A DNA stretch of 64,000 nucleotides. Origin: Bathynomus jamesi. Taxonomy: Eukaryota; Arthropoda; Malacostraca; Isopoda; Cirolanidae. The notes under the pieces are model-generated. The model had not been told where the DNA came from, did not search any database, and worked only from the letters and a program-made list of their open reading frames with translations. Location of the stretch: NCBI GenBank assembly GCA_023014485.1, contig JAJOZX010000090.1, forward strand, positions 349,501-413,500, read 5' to 3'. Both the position numbers and the translations under genes were made by a program. Below are positions 62,440 through 64,000 of this stretch, in pieces (within the stretch, counting starts at the first letter, position 1; each line of letters opens with the position of its first letter).

Positions 62440-64000
62440 AAAAGGTTTATTGGCAGACTATAGTCCATATGACAAATATTATTAATACAATGACAGTTCA
62501 TATACTAAGGATAGAAATATATACAATTGATTAGAAATAATACTGTAATGTCGAAGTTAAGTGGAGCTACAGACAGACGTTTTCGTACCAAGAAGTCCAT
62601 AGCTTAGAATAAATGGCAGGACTCATGGATAGCTTGGATGATCGGGTTGGTTGATTTTTTAATTCTTTGCATTAGACTGTGTTGCGCACGTCTTGTTACC
62701 TCCGGGAAGCTCGGGACATTGCGGGTAGCAAACATTTGCGAAGCTGAGCATCTCGGGGTAATTTATGTAAGAGTCTAAAAGACCTGTTGTACAGCAAATT
62801 TAGGGTTCTGCCAGAACCTTTTTTATAATTCACCCACAGTTGCTGTCCTTATATATTACTGCAGAAAGTACGAAAGAGAGTGTCTTTAGCTTCACTTGTA
62901 CAGAATCGAAAGATCCTTATGGTCATATTCGCTTTAGCACACAGGCTTCGAGATTGTTTTCTTATATCCGAGTCATCACTCAAGGAGCTGGTAATAGTTT
63001 GACCCAAATACTTAAACTCTCTGTACTTCCTCAATTACTTCACCATTCATTTTAAACCTTATATCAGTTGGCTGATTACAGCTTTTAGGATGAAATTGCA
63101 TAACCTTAGTTTTTGTAACATTAAAAAGAATATCATGTTTCTGCGAATACATTTCGCAGACTTTTAGTAGCAGATCCACCTTTAACAGAGGGACTTATTA
63201 ACACCATATCATCGGCATAAACTAAGTTATTTATCCTTGTGTTATCTATACAACATCCCACTGTTGCCTCATTAAGTGAAGCAGTTAATCCGTCAATATA
63301 CACATTAAACAGCATAGGGGAGAGCAAGGAGCCTTGTCTCACCCCGCAAGAGGAGTAAAACACTCGGATAGTACATTGCCCCACCTAACAGTGAAAGATT
63401 GGTGGGAATACCAAAATTTCAATAAATTTAATATGTACATGGGAACCTTCCTGTCTTCTAGTTTTGCAAATAAAATATTGTGGTTCACCCTATCATATGC
63501 CTTACTTATATCTAGGAAAAAGCTATAAATAGTTGAATTACTGTCAATGTATTTAGATATTGTTTTTTTAATTAAGTACATAGATACACAGGTCAGTTGA
63601 GTGGGACCTTTTAAAGCCAAACTGATTAGGAGATGTCCATAGGAAATCGTTTAATCGGAGTAACAAGAGTTTTTGTAGTAGTTTCGAGAAGCAGGAAGCG
63701 ACAGCAATAGGCCTGTAATTATTGCTGGACAGAATGTCTCCGTACTTATTTTTGACCAGGCGCAAGATATATATACCCTCATGAACTCTGCAGGGATATA
63801 GCTATGAGCAAGCATGGCTGATAGGAGCAATGATATTTGCAGACATACTACGTCATTTGCATATTTTAAGTGCTAATTCGATAAGTCATCTACCCCTGAC
63901 GCAGAACCAGTCTTTAACTCTTTAATTAACCTCTTTACTTCAGAAAATGATATCAAAGTATTTTCCCTTGTCCCTCCCACAATCGTTTCGCTGCAATCTA
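62440..64000 (-). pseudogene. LINE reverse transcriptase, minus strand, runs off the window
   Basis: From the window edge downward: FSEVKRLIKELKTGSASGVD, NNYRPIAVASCFSKLLQKLL and FGFKRSHSTDLCIYVLN (63765-63568). Then FFLDISKAYDRVNHNILFAK (motif A, 63620-63339), CGVRQGSLLSPMLFNVYIDG (motif B) and INNLVYADDMVLISPSVKGG (catalytic block intact, 63384-63133). Post-domain sequence FKYLGQTITSSLSDDSDIRK follows (63034-62849). Frame breaks fall near 63600, 63350 and 63130. Its GVRQG and YADDM motifs differ from the other LINEs here, so it is another clade. Sequence 62440-62848 is probably its 3' part. Confidence 0.88.

Overview
The window looks like repeat-dominated nuclear DNA of an arthropod, most likely a decapod crustacean (moderate to low confidence). 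Support: long TA, GT and GA microsatellites; many scattered TTAGG/CCTAA motifs, the arthropod telomere unit; tRNA- and 5S-derived SINE-like repeats; and a dense, nested mix of LINEs, Penelope-like elements and DNA transposons. I see no bacterial operon, no CRISPR array and no confidently identifiable host protein-coding gene. Nearly every recognisable coding stretch belongs to a transposable element and nearly all are broken.

Layout. 1-890: LINE C-terminus and an inverted repeat. 894-3700: three Tc1/mariner-superfamily (DD41D-type) elements in a row. 3755-7566: a degraded LINE on the minus strand with a Cys-rich, CCCH-finger ORF1. 8585-13860: two plus-strand LINEs and a dispersed LINE-tail repeat. 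14746-15700: a DD41D deletion derivative and a palindrome carrying a hammerhead-like motif. 15864-21000: a LINE split by a piggyBac element. 22559-24213: a long-TIR DD41D element and a second hammerhead-bearing palindrome. 24775-25530: three copies of a unit with a tRNA-like core. 25717-28851: a DD34D mariner with a DD41D element nested inside it, beside a second mariner. 29042-32685: a 3.6-kb hAT element with an exact 8-bp target duplication. 32936-35600: a CR1/Jockey-like LINE interrupted by a Merlin-type MITE, then a Penelope-like element (PLE) remnant. 36000-42400: LINE tails, MITEs and sparse unassigned DNA. 42465-43859: a hAT inserted exactly at the edge of a MITE. 44465-46474: SINE, DD41D deletion derivative and a small Merlin element. 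47500-54700: MITEs, dimeric tRNA-type SINEs, Tc1 relics and a 5S-derived repeat. 54700-58970: an RTE-like LINE and a PLE whose two halves now lie in opposite orientations around a MITE. 59085-60986: a DD41D element holding a Tigger-like MITE. 61745-64000: two LINEs.

How the parts relate. At least nine DD41D-type copies from several families occur, some full length with one frameshift, some reduced to ends plus fragments. LINEs supply reverse transcriptase, and the SINE-like repeats share a tail pattern with one LINE family, so they may have used it. Nested insertions with intact target duplications give a relative order of events at several loci. The most notable signals are the hammerhead-like motifs at PLE-type ends, the inverted PLE that can be reconstructed from its target duplication, a TTAGG-rich module recurring in unrelated elements, and a telomere-like tract sitting where the front of the Merlin transposase should be.
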